From Megamerina dolium (lineage: Eukaryota; Arthropoda; Insecta; Diptera; Megamerinidae), in contig OY978528.1 of assembly GCA_963854835.1 (NCBI GenBank), forward strand, positions 11,936,242 to 12,000,241: a stretch of 64,000 nt of DNA, in the 5' to 3' direction. The notes under the pieces were generated by a model. The model searched no databases. It was not told where the DNA came from and saw only the letters and a list, made by a program, of their open reading frames with translations. Positions 48,891-59,132 of the stretch are shown in pieces. Numbering within the stretch: position 1 is the stretch's first letter; each line of letters opens with the position of its first letter. Both the position numbers and the translations under genes were made by a program.

Positions 48891-50375
48891 TTTTAACTAG
48901 ATGAACCCGTTTAAACCTAATTGAAAACATAAAGATTAATTCGTTGAAGAAACTTAAGGCAATTCCAGAAAAAAAAATTAAATCTCTGTGATTTCAATTC
49001 CTATACAAGCAAGATGCCCGGAGTTATTGCTGTTTGCCGCAAGACATGTCACGTCACGCATTACGTGTGAAGTCATATTTCTTAGGCTAACCATAGCAAT
49101 TTGATTTTCATTATTTCCCCTAAAAACATTTTCGGTGCCATGTGTTCGATCAATTGTTTTTTACTGGGAAAATAGTTGGTATTAGATAGTGAGTATAGGT
49201 ATTATATAGGTATTACCCATTTGTTTTTCCGATCAGCTCAGATTTTAAAGGTACATATTGTCCTATTTGCAAACAATTTTTATGATGGATATTTCTGCTA
49301 TACTTTTATTACTTACAACGCTACTTTTGACAAACCAATATTCACAAAATAATAATTATTCAAACAATTTAGTTATATAAACCACTATAAAATATATACC
49401 ATATATTTCAACATATATGGTTTAATAGGCACAGTTAAGAAAAGTTATTTCGTTTGCGCCTCTTGTATATTTGGTAAACGTTTTGAATAGGAAGTTCGAA
49501 ATCCTTGATACCGTTGGAAAGGATGGAGGACGGGAGAAGCAAGAAAATACCTTCAACCCTGAAGATTTATATCAAGAGACACAATAACTCATTAAGTATA
49601 CACAGAGATATATCATATGTGCATCAAAGTCAAATAGCTTACTTAGCCTAAATACAACCATAAGAATCTTATCGTTATATTAATTTATGATTACTGCTTA
49701 GATATCCATTTAAATGAATGGTGTAAATAAAAAGTTGATTAAAATTTATATAAGTACATATAACATGTGATGCGAATATGCATAAGATAATACAATGTAC
49801 TCGTACTAATATTCTACCCTTCAGTTAAGTAGGTACATGTATGTATATTATTATTCTGCACCATTTCTCAAGACAAAACATTCAAGTACATAATTAGAAA
49901 TTGATAAGGAGCATATGTCTACTGCTTATATCTATATTAGGCATTTTCAAATAGATATTCAATTATTACCGAAAATCTTGTCGAAATTAGTAAATGCTTA
50001 AATTTTGGACAATGTAATTAACCTGGCTTGAATATTGATAAATTTTATAATAACGATTTTAAATTTGTTTAAATATATTTTTGAAATTATTATTCTGCGA
50101 TTTCCTATGCAAAATTCTGAAAACCGAATATCTTTTCATTATGCGGCAATTACCTGCGAGATTAATAATATCTTTGTGATCAAATAATATACTTTTCAAA
50201 AATCTCCTTTTAATAAAAAATGGATTAAAATTTATTTAAATATTTTTATATATTGAATATTGTTACATTGTTTGATAAATTATTTACGTTTTCAGTTTCT
50301 TAATTAAGATTATTGTAATAAATATATAAAATTCTATATCACCTTAACTTATTATTAAAGCATAGATTAAAATAT
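48891..50375. other. Spacer before the LTR retrotransposon
   Basis: AT-rich. No gene or repeat recognised. Confidence 0.5.
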
Positions 50376-50814
50376 TGTAACGAGTATCGATAGTTGGTTA
50401 CTCATCACTATTGTGACTGACACTATTGGCAGCATCGAAACGAATGTCAACAAAAAGAAATAAACGATAACCAGAACAAGCCAACGAGAAAGGAAGAGAA
50501 GAATCTCGATAAAGGAAGATTCTGGGGTGTTGCCAACAGAGTATAAATAGAGCCAGTGTTGAGAATTGAAAAATAAATCTAATTCCGAACGTGATTGCGA
50601 AAACATTGATACAGAGGCAAAAGCTGCAAGTACATTTAAGTGTTATAGTAAATAGTTGATTGTAAACAGTGTTGATTGTAAATAGAGATTATTAAATAAA
50701 TTGTTGCTGTATATAGTTGTATAAAATAAGTGTTGCAGTTATCATTAACAGAATCCAGTGATCGAACAAGGTAATTCAAATAGAATTAAACGTTCACAGA
50801 ATAAAAACGTAACA
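50376..50814 (+). repeat. 5' LTR
   Basis: 439 bp. Contains TATAAATA at 50542-50549, a plausible core promoter, and AATAAA-type signals further down (about 50573 and 50693). Ends GTAACA two bases before the primer site. Confidence 0.95.
50542..50549 (+). promoter_or_regulatory. TATA box in the 5' LTR
   Basis: TATAAATA, followed by AGAGCCAGTGTTG. The identical motif occurs in the 3' LTR at 55615. Confidence 0.65.
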
Positions 50815-50816
50815 AT

Positions 50817-50836
50817 TGGTGTCAGAAGTGGGATTC
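50817..50836 (+). other. Primer-binding site, tRNA-Leu
   Basis: TGGTGTCAGAAGTGGGATTC begins two bases after the 5' LTR. It is complementary to the 3' end (including CCA) of a leucine tRNA of the CAG type, as I recall that sequence. Confidence 0.8.
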
Positions 50837-50843
50837 TGTAAAG

Positions 50844-52247
50844 ATGGTGAAAATTGACCAACTAAAAGTGGACCAGCTTAAAAAGCTGTTGGTAGAGATG
50901 AATCTATCGTCATCAGGTGCAAAGGCGGAACTGCTGGTGAGGCTGAGGCAAGCTATGGAGGCTAAGGGAATTAATGTAGAAGAACATGAGTTCTTCGAGG
51001 AAGCCGATATACAAGCAGTTGTGCACGCTGAGGAAGAGATCAAAATAGATTCGAGTGGTCAACTCATGGAGTTCATGAAAACCATGATGCAACAGTTACA
51101 AGAAAGTTCGTCTCGACAAGAGGGCGTTATTAGTGAATTACGTACGGAAATTCAAGGAAATGCGTCTCGCATTGACTCCAAGTTTCAAGAACATTCGGTA
51201 CGTCAAGAAAACGCTATGGGAGAGTTCCAGAAAACAATTGACTCCAAGCTTCAAGAACATTCGGCTCGCCAAGAACACGTCATCGAAAATCTACAAAAAG
51301 GAATTGAACTTAGATTTCAGGAAATTTCCGGAGCTATTAATGACAAAGTCACAGAGCTGAAAGAACACGTGGATGAGTTGGATGATAAGCTGAAGGAACA
51401 TGTCGACGAACTCAATCAACTAAAAATAAATGGGCCAGCCACATCAGTGATTAGAGATTCAAGTACAATCAAACTTAAGCCACCAACATTTGACGGAAGC
51501 ACGCCATTCAATATCTTCAAGCTTCAATTCGAGACAACCGCTTCGAAGAATCAATGGGATGATAGCGACAAGACTGCTGCTTTAATAGTCGCATTAAAAG
51601 GTAACGCTTCCGAGGTGTTACAGATGATTCCAGAGAAAGATCGTGGTAGCTATCAGTCACTGATGGACACACTCCAGCGAAAGTATGGAAATGAATACAA
51701 GAGTCAATTACATCGAGTGGAATTGAGATCGCGAGTGCAACGGAGTAATGAGAGTCTGCAGGAATTCGCTTCCGATATTGAGCGCTTATGTCATCTAGCG
51801 TTCTCCGGTAATTCGGAAGAGTTCGTCGAAAAAATCAAAATAGAGGCATTCATAGATGGCATACGTGATGGAGAGACAAAGCGTGCCCTAGTCATGTCAC
51901 CCAGGAATACTTATGCCGAAACAGTCAGTAGTGCATTGACGTTTGAAGCCGCCAGTTTGATGTGTCGACCAATGCCACGGGTACGCCAACTAGAAACAGA
52001 AACAGCAGATCTGGTTGAAGTAGTGTGTCAGGCATTCAAATCTGTAGTGCAGCCTGAAGGAAGAACAACAGGTCGACGCGAAATCAAATTTACTGGTAAG
52101 TGCTTTATTTGCGAGAAACCAGGACACATGGCGCGTGACTGCCGTCTACGACGAAAGCGATCAAGATCGAGTTCTCCAGGAAGACAAAAGAAGGAGAATA
52201 AGGTGGATAGTGATCGCTCCACTAACACAAATCCATCGTTAAACTAA
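50844..52247 (+). CDS. Gag polyprotein (467 aa)
   Basis: Structural protein of the retrotransposon particle. The start is the first ATG after the primer site. Residues about 4-40 (VDQLKKLLVEMNLSSSGAKA onwards) form a SAP-like helix-extended loop-helix, unusual at a Gag N-terminus. Residues about 70-200 are a coiled coil with three related 20-25-residue repeats containing QEHSxRQE. The Gag core follows (about 205-400, with the segment FNIFKLQFETTASKNQW). A CCHC zinc knuckle is at C420, C423, H428, C433 (CFICEKPGHMARDC), then a basic, Ser/Arg-rich tail. The stop codon at 52245 directly follows a slippery heptamer. The frame is intact. Confidence 0.93.
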   Translation: MVKIDQLKVDQLKKLLVEMNLSSSGAKAELLVRLRQAMEAKGINVEEHEFFEEADIQAVVHAEEEIKIDSSGQLMEFMKTMMQQLQESSSRQEGVISELRTEIQGNASRIDSKFQEHSVRQENAMGEFQKTIDSKLQEHSARQEHVIENLQKGIELRFQEISGAINDKVTELKEHVDELDDKLKEHVDELNQLKINGPATSVIRDSSTIKLKPPTFDGSTPFNIFKLQFETTASKNQWDDSDKTAALIVALKGNASEVLQMIPEKDRGSYQSLMDTLQRKYGNEYKSQLHRVELRSRVQRSNESLQEFASDIERLCHLAFSGNSEEFVEKIKIEAFIDGIRDGETKRALVMSPRNTYAETVSSALTFEAASLMCRPMPRVRQLETETADLVEVVCQAFKSVVQPEGRTTGRREIKFTGKCFICEKPGHMARDCRLRRKRSRSSSPGRQKKENKVDSDRSTNTNPSLN

Positions 52248-53242
52248 ATCGAGTCAGTTCAGCGGGGCGTGAACTGACTCCAACAGTGGGTTGCCCCATC
52301 ATTCACATTTCACAACTACAGCGTGTGCCAAGCAGCTTGACTATTGATGGAAAATTGGACAATATGGAATTCATGTTAACCCTGGACACTGGTGCATCAC
52401 ATTCTATAATCAAGAGCGACTTGGTAAAGAGGTTTGAGCCTTTAATGGGAATAAAATTGCGTACAGCAACGGGTGAGGATGCACCAATTCTGGGTAAGAT
52501 AAAGAAACGAGTATCTATTGGAAATTACACGTGGGAACATGAATTCATTGTGGCTGACATCATCGATGGCGTAATAATTGGTGTTGATTTTATGATTGAC
52601 AACGGATTTACGTTAGATTTAAATCAACGGATACTGCGCTATGCAAATATCGAACTACCATTGAACATCGGTTACAAGCGTAGTGGGAACATCAAACGAG
52701 TACTGGCATGTCAACGCCAAGAGGTTCCAGCAAAATCAGAAGCGGTGATATGGGCACAGATGAATGTGGATGATGGGACAGGCAAGTTGTGGCTGGTGGA
52801 AGCAGATAAAGAAATAACGAATAAAAACATCATACTTGGTAGGACGTTAGTAGAACCTAAAGAAAATGGAATAGTACCGGTGCGAATATTAAATCCAACT
52901 AATACATCTACAGTTGTGAAGAAAGGAATGGTGATTGGTCATTGCCAGGAAGTTACTGCCGTAGTAGACTGCGAAAAGGGTTCGTCGATAAAAAGTGGAA
53001 GATCAAGAACTGTCGGAGCGGAAATAAAAGCACAGATGGAAGAATGGGCAGGTGTGCTTACCAAACAGCAAAAAGAAAAGGCTTTACAAGTATTGGAGAA
53101 GTACAGTTCAATATTTTCTTCAAATGGAAAAACTGGAGGACGAACAACCATCGTGAAGCATCACATTGACACCGGTGATTCTAGACCAATTCGTCAAACA
53201 CCACGACGAGTTCCATTGTGTACCTCGATGACATTATTGTGA
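52226..53242 (+). pseudogene. Pol, first part: protease (truncated by RT deletion)
   Basis: Pol open frame, -1 relative to gag, entered by frameshift near 52244. The aspartic protease is marked by the LDTGASHS box (D at 52385-52387) and the second conserved strand VIIGVDFM. A linker follows (about 52700-53150), and the frame reaches the start of reverse transcriptase (RQTPRRVP) before it shifts and stops at 53242. Everything from the RT fingers up to the catalytic YLDD is missing at about 53213-53218. The break makes the downstream part out of frame. Confidence 0.9.
52238..52280 (+). promoter_or_regulatory. -1 programmed ribosomal frameshift signal between gag and pol
   Basis: Heptamer G TTA AAC (52238-52244) in the gag frame ends at the gag stop codon TAA. 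After a 6-base spacer that includes the stop (52245-52250) comes a perfect 11-bp stem, GAGTCAGTTCA (52251-52261) and TGAACTGACTC (52270-52280), with loop GCGGGGCG. The pol frame is -1 to gag and open from 52226, so the overlap is 22 bases and contains the heptamer. All parts match the standard -1 frameshift layout. Confidence 0.85.
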
Positions 53243-55410
53243 TGGGAAAAGATTTTAACGACCACCTGGAAAAGTTGAAAGAAGTATTTGAACGTATACA
53301 ATCAGCAGGGCTTAAACTGAATATGAAAAAGTGTTCACTCTTCAGGCAAGAAGTTAAATATCTTGGTCATAAAGTAACAATAGAAGGGGTACATACCGAC
53401 GAGGAGAAAGTAGCAGCAGTTCAAGAATGGCCTATTCCGTCGAATCTTCACGAGTTAAGAAGCTTCCTAGGCTTATGCACCTACTATAGACGATTTGTTC
53501 CTGGATTTGCAAACATCGCCAGCAGTCTGCATGAGTTGACAAGAAAGAACAAACCATTTGTGTGGGGCGAGGACCAACAGAAAGCATTCGAACAGCTGAA
53601 AGAAAAACTCTGTTCAGCACCAATATTAGCGTATCCAGTACCTGGTCAAAAGTTTGTGTTGGACACAGATGCCAGTGGCTATGGAATAGGTGGTGTGCTC
53701 TCTCAGATCATAGATGGGCAAGAAAAAGTAATAGCATACTACAGTAAAATCCTGTCGAAGCCAGAAAAAAATTACTGTGTCACACGAAGAGAGTTGCTCG
53801 CAATACTGGAATGTGTAAAGTATTTCCATAAATACTTGTACGGTCAGTCATTTCATCTACGAACTGACCACTCAGCGCTAAGGTGGTTATTGCAATTTAA
53901 AAACCCAGAAGGACAATTGGCGCGCTGGATTGAAAGGCTGCAGAGTTATGATTTTACCATCGAACATCGTAAAGGAGGACATCACGGCAACGCGGATGCT
54001 CTATCTCGTCGTCCTTGCAAAATGGAATGTAAACATTGTTCTCGAGTGGAAAGCAAGGAGCACATTGTCGACGTACGACTTACAAATATATTGCCGGAGG
54101 AGACATGGACCACTGAACGAGTGCAAGAAGATCAGCGGAACGACCCAGATCTCGTAAAGATTATGGAATACAAGGAGCAGGGCATACGTCCAGATTGGCA
54201 AGAAATGGCTAATGAGAGTCCAATAGCAAAGGCATACTGGGCGCAGTGGCAAAGCCTGCACTTACGAGACGGATGTTTATTCCGAACATGGGAAAGTGAA
54301 GATGGAAAAATCACTTATGATCTGCTAGTGGTACCCAAGGCAAGAATAAATGAAGTGATAGCTGAGTATCACAATGCCTCCAGTGGAGGGCATTTGGGAA
54401 TCACCAAAACCGTCGAGAAAATAAAGAAACGATTTTATTGGGTTGGATGCCATGACCATGTCGCTGATTGGATACGGAAGTGTAAGCAATGTGCAATGGC
54501 CAAAGGTCCCACTAAGAAAAGTCGTGGTAAGATGCACCAATACACCGTGGGTGCTCCATTTGAGCGAATTGCTATGGACATAGCTGGACCATTTCCAATA
54601 AGCAACGCAGGAAACAAGTATGTTCTGGTGGTTATAGATTACTTCAGTAAATGGCCTGAAGTATACCCCATTCCAAATCAAGAAGCTAGTACAGTTGCGG
54701 ATGTATTCGTCAACCAATGGATTACTCGTTTTGGTGTACCGATGGAATTACACTCAGACCAAGGTCGAAATTTCGAATCAGTTGTATTCCAAGAGATATG
54801 CCGTATGCTGGGTATATACAAAACTCGTACAACACCTTTGCATCCACAATCTGATGGCATGGTAGAACGATTTAACCGTACCTTGGAGGAATATTTGAGA
54901 AAAGTCGTAGATAAATACCAAAGAGACTGGGATGTACATATACCAATGTTCCTCATGCCATATCGATGCGCACAACATGATACGACGGCTACTACACCGG
55001 CAATGGCAATTTTTGGAAACGAGTTAAGACTGCCAGCTGATTTAAAATTTGGAGTTGTAACACCAACGAGATCAACCGAAGGTAATTATACTAGCGAAAA
55101 GCGGGAACAGTTGGATGAAGTACATCAGTTCATCAGAGAGCGGTCGCAGATGATAAGCGATAAGATGAAGGCCAGGTATGACTTGAAAGCAAATTCAAAA
55201 GGATTCTATGAAGGAGAGCTTGTAATGCTTCATAATCCACAACGAAAGAAAGGCCTGTCCCCTAAACTACAGACTCATTGGGAAGGACCATATGAGATTA
55301 TAGCAAAGATAAATGACGTAGTGTATCGTATTCAACGTGCCTGGAATAAAAGAGCAAAGTTTAAAGTAGTGCACTTGGAGCGACTTGCGCCATATCGAGG
55401 GGAAGTATAA
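53218..55410 (+). pseudogene. Pol, second part: RT remnant, RNase H, integrase
   Basis: Continuous for 730 codons. It starts within the RT catalytic core: YLDD is at 53221-53232, so only the palm end and thumb remain. RNase H follows: DTDASGYGIGG, then RRELLAILE and TDHSALRWL, with HGNADALSRR at its end. The integrase has the zinc-binding HHCC (H...GGHLG..., CKQC), the catalytic triad D (MDIAGPF, 54577-54579), D (HSDQGRNF) and E (GMVERFNRTLEE), and a C-terminal GPYEII module. The stop is TAA at 55408-55410. RNase H and integrase look intact; the protein lacks its own start and RT. Confidence 0.92.
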
Positions 55411-55433
55411 AAGCTTGTTCGGGACGAACAAGG

Positions 55434-55448
55434 TTAAGAGGAGGGCAG
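55434..55448 (+). other. Polypurine tract
   Basis: The purine-rich AAGAGGAGGGCAG directly precedes the 3' LTR and would prime plus-strand DNA synthesis. Confidence 0.75.
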
Positions 55449-55887
55449 TGTAACGAGTATCGATAGTTGGTTACTCATCACTATTGTGACTGACACTATT
55501 GGCAGCATCGAAACGAATGTCAACAAAAAGAAATAAACGATAACCAGAACAAGCCAACGAGAAAGGAAGAGAAGAATCTCGATAAAGGAAGATTCTGGGG
55601 TGTTGCCAACAAAGTATAAATAGAGCCAGTGTTGAGAATTGAAAAATAAATCTAATTCCGAACGTGATTGCGAAAACATTGATACAGAGGCAAAAGCTGC
55701 AAGTACATTTAAGTGTTATAGTAAATAGTTGATTGTAAACAGTGTTGATTGTAAATAGAGATTATTAAATAAATTGTTGCTGTATATAGTTGTATAAAAT
55801 AAGTGTTGCAGTTATCATTAACAGAATCCAGTGATCGAACAAGGTAATTCAAATAGAATTAAACGTTCACAGAATAAAAACGTAACA
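55449..55887 (+). repeat. 3' LTR
   Basis: 439 bp, identical to the 5' LTR except A at 55612 instead of G at 50539. Followed by the target duplication ATAT. Confidence 0.95.
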
Positions 55888-55943
55888 ATATTATTATAGT
55901 CTTTCTATAAAACCTTCCATAAGTGTGCATATATTTATGTTTT

Positions 55944-56582
55944 AGTGCCTGTTCACATTGGCTTGCCCAGACGCATCTGTGCGAGCGAGATAGGTAGAAA
56001 AGTAGGCAGTAAGAAAGTGATGGAAGTTTTGCGCCGAAAATCCAATCCAAAATTAAAAAGCGGCGCAACGAACTATGTTCTATGTACAAATTGTTCCGAT
56101 TATGATAACTATGCTCACAAATTTTTAGACGTTGAAGAAGCGTTTTATATTAGGGTTGTGCGATTAATTGTGTGTTCAAAAAGTCTGATTAATCAAATTA
56201 TTCGACAAATCAATTCGCTTGATCAAAATTATGATTTATCAAAATTTAAATTATTCGATTAATCGCAATCATTTTCATGTTTATTTTTTCTTTATTTATG
56301 AAATATTTGAAATATTATCAATATTTTGAAATTTTTTTTAGAATAATTTCTATTTTGAATAATCAAAATCATGATAATTCGATTAATTTCATATTTGATT
56401 AATCGAATACTTTGATTAATCAACATTTCTGAACAAACGATTAATTGCACAGCCCTACTTTATTTCAAAATTCCAATTCCACTGTAGCATTTTATTTGAA
56501 ATAAAACTGGCGCAATTGCACTAATGTGAATACAACGTTCATGGATATGCCGTTCATGGGAAATCTAATGTAAACAGGCACT
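55944..56582. mobile_element. hAT-type MITE (outer of a nested pair)
   Basis: Terminal inverted repeats AGTGCCTGTTCACATT (55944-55959) and its complement AATGTAAACAGGCACT (56567-56582), one mismatch. Flanking 8-bp repeats TATGTTTT (55936) and CATGTTGT (56583) match at six of eight positions, as expected for an old hAT insertion. It has no transposase frame. Removing the nested element leaves about 332 bp. The interior contains an ORF-like stretch of no recognised family. Confidence 0.75.
56151..56457. mobile_element. hAT-type MITE nested inside the outer MITE
   Basis: A 307-bp element whose ends are related over about 45 bases: TAGGGTTGTGCGATTAATTG at 56151 and the complement of CGATTAATTGCACAGCCCTA ending at 56457, continuing into shared GATTAATCAAA. 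Flanks TTTTATAT (56143) and CTTTATTT (56458) match at six of eight positions. The middle is rich in GATTAATC palindromes. No coding capacity. Confidence 0.75.
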
Positions 56583-56798
56583 CATGTTGTTATTACTACA
56601 GCAACCCTAAAACATTTATTTTGTACTGTACTAACGAGAATTATCATATCATATGACAGATGTCAATAAAGACAGAATTGTCAAAATTAATAATCAGATG
56701 TAGCAGTCGATATTCTTATTGGAGATACATTTTATTTTCATCTGAGGATAATAAATATAGGTATTAGCGAAATTTGCTAATAGCAATTTAATAAAACA
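56583..56798. promoter_or_regulatory. Upstream region of ND-39
   Basis: Some 216 bp between the MITE and the ND-39 start codon. It must contain the 5' UTR and probably the promoter, so the MITE inserted very close upstream of the gene. No TATA box is evident. Confidence 0.4.
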
Positions 56799-58252
56799 AT
56801 GGCATCGTTAATACTAACAAAGAACGTACAAATTGCAAGTAAGTATTTCACATCAGTATATTCTAATTACTATTGACACAAATTCAAAATTATGTAATAT
56901 ACATATTTATTTCAATAGAGCAACAATGCAATGGATTTTTTGGTGTGCTGTATCTTCGTGCTACTTCCGCTCCTGCGGCAGGATACTCTACAGATGCTCC
57001 GCGTCCACTTAAAACGACCAACATAAGCGCAATGAAGCGTGGTACCGGTGGTCGTAGCAGTTTTAATGGTATCGTAGCTACGGTATTTGGATGCACTGGG
57101 TTTGTTGGGCGTTATGTGTGCAATAAATTGGGCAAAATTGGCACTCAATTGATTTTACCCTATCGTGGTGATCATAGCGAAGCTATACGTCTAAAAGTTT
57201 GTGGAGATTTGGGTCAAGTGCTTTTCCAATTCTATAATCTACAAGATGAACAATCAATTCGTAACGCTGTTAAGTACTCAAATGTAGTAATCAACTTGGT
57301 TGGTCGAGAATTTGAGACAAAGAATTTTAAATTTAATGATGTACATGTGGAAGGTGCTCGTCGTATTGCTAGGTGCGTCTGTTTAAAATCGTTGTGATGG
57401 TCTATTTATAATAACTCACATTACAGAATTTGCCGTGAGTCTGGAGTGGATCGTTTAATACACCTTTCAGCATTGAACGCGGAACCTAATCCCGTGGGTC
57501 ATATGCTCAAAGGTGGAAGTAATTTCTTGCGTAGCAAATACCATGGAGAGCTTGCCGTTCGTGAGGAATTTCCAGAGGCCACCATAATAAGACCTGCGGA
57601 TATTTATGGTTCGGAAGATCGCTTTTTACGTTACTATGCACACATTTGGCGTCGTCAATTCCGCTCAGTGCCACTATGGTATAAAGGTGATCGCACTGTG
57701 AAACAACCTGTGTTTGTCTCAGATGTAGCACAGGCTATTGTTAATTGTGCAAAGGATCCGGATACTGCAGGAAAAGTATATCAAGCTGTTGGGTATGATT
57801 TGCTATATGGGTTAATTTGAAAAGAAAAATACTTTATATGTTTGCGTTTTTTTTTCAGGCCAAAACGTTACCAACTAGGTGAACTTATGGATTGGTTCTA
57901 TCGTCTAATGCGTAAAGACGAGAAATGGTGGGGTTACAGACGCTACGATATGCGTTTCGATCCCACTTTCATAATGAAGGCAAAACTTACCGAAATGATC
58001 TGTCCTGGCAATCCAGTTGGCGAACTCCATATGGAACGCATTGAGCGCGAATGCGTTACTGATAAGGTGTTACAGGGTGTGCCAACATTAGAAGATTTGG
58101 GCGTACAACTTACACCAATGGAAAATCAAGTGCCATGGGAGTTACGTCCATTCCGTGCTGCTCTATACTATGATGCCGATTTAGGCGAATTTGAAACTCC
58201 TGCACCACCAAAAACGATTGCACCACGTGAAGAGATGCGCATCTTTGCATAA
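56799..58252 (+). CDS. ND-39: NADH dehydrogenase (ubiquinone) 1 alpha subcomplex subunit 9 (ND-39/NDUFA9)
   Basis: Accessory subunit of mitochondrial complex I that binds a nucleotide and stabilises the junction of the membrane and matrix arms. Exons 56799-56838, 56919-57372, 57427-57792 and 57859-58252 (all GT/AG) join in frame to 417 residues, normal for insects. The N-terminus is a plausible targeting peptide. The Rossmann motif is GCTGFVG (residues 71-77, inside VATVFGCTGFVGRYV), typical of this atypical SDR family, followed by LPYRGD, VVINLVGREFET, RLIHLSALNAEP and IIRPADIYGSEDRF. The start is the ATG at 56799; a later ATG at residue 52 would drop the targeting peptide. Polyadenylation signal at about 58379. 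Drosophila counterpart CG6020 (recalled). Confidence 0.96.
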
Positions 58253-59132
58253 AATTTTACCGATCGCAAGAGTCGAAAGAAAATGAAACGAAAAAAGAAA
58301 TTGCATTGGCGTGAATTTCTTTTTGTTATATTTGTTATCCGTTCATTGCTGTATGGATTCTCAAATGAGAATATTTTCAATAAAATATCGACTTGATTGA
58401 AATTTAGAATTTTAGGTAATAACAGCGAAATTAAATAAAAGTGTAATAACATAGAGAAATTATATTTGCCGGCACATATTCAAAAATATATTTTTCCTTA
58501 AGGAAAAAATATTTATAAAATGTATTATTTTAATTTTTAAATATTCCAAAGTATTTACATTGTGGATAGTGAATATACGATTCTGAGTAATTTTCCAGAA
58601 GAGTCCATAAATTGTTATCCATATATTCAAGCATTGTTAATTTCTATAATTCTATCAATGCCCATCATAGATTCTTATATATATTCTGCAATAAATTTCC
58701 AATATAAAATAGTTTGTTTGTTGAATACACATACATATTTTATATTCAATTTTAATTTTTTTTTTTTATTGCATTTCATTAAAGGAATTATAACATAAAT
58801 CGAGATATTGCTGTATATCTACATTACAATGTCAATTTTGTTACAGTCCTATATTAAAGATAAATTCATTTCCGTTAATTTTATTTTATTCTGGCAATGC
58901 TCTAGGCTATTCTCATTTTTTATTATTTTCCTTTTGCTGTCATTTTACCTGTCAAACCCTGAAAGCATATTTTTTCTTCCTTTCGTTGGGATTATTGAAC
59001 AGTTTGTGTATGTAGTTGAACGTTCTGGAAGAACAAATTTGCAAGGAAAATTGCAATAAAATATAAATTGTCTTTTTCTTTTTGTGCACACATGTAATAT
59101 ATAAATAATATTTTTGAAAATGGCAAATAATT
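58253..59132. other. 3' UTR of ND-39 and spacer
   Basis: AATAAA at 58379-58384 and again near 58434. A palindrome-like stretch TTTTTCCTTAAGGAAAAA lies near 58490-58507. The 58808-59059 frame looks like chance hydrophobic translation. Confidence 0.5.

Larger units (their letters stand above)
50376..55887 (+). mobile_element. Ty3/Gypsy LTR retrotransposon, recent but with deleted reverse transcriptase
   Basis: A 5.5-kb element with 439-bp direct LTRs that start TGTAAC and end GTAACA, flanked by the 4-bp duplication ATAT (50372-50375 and 55888-55891). Order: LTR, primer site, Gag with SAP-like domain and zinc knuckle, -1 frameshift signal, protease, (deleted RT), RNase H, integrase, polypurine tract, LTR. 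No envelope gene is present. The LTRs differ at one position (G at 50539, A at 55612), so insertion was recent. The primer site and gene order fit the Ty3/Gypsy class; a mdg3/micropia-like lineage is likely because those use tRNA-Leu (recalled, low certainty). The copy cannot make its own functional RT. Confidence 0.95.

Noticed and set aside
50367..50606. 79-codon minus-strand frame repeated at 55.4 kb
   Set aside because: Lies within the LTRs, hence duplicated; no independent evidence for a gene.
53432..54978. Many minus-strand frames across pol
   Set aside because: Antisense shadows of the pol gene.
55945..56262. 105-codon plus-strand frame
   Set aside because: Covers the junction of the two nested MITEs and has no recognised domain.
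58562..59059. Hydrophobic plus-strand frames of about 80 codons
   Set aside because: Low-complexity Phe/Leu/Ile translation of AT-rich DNA.
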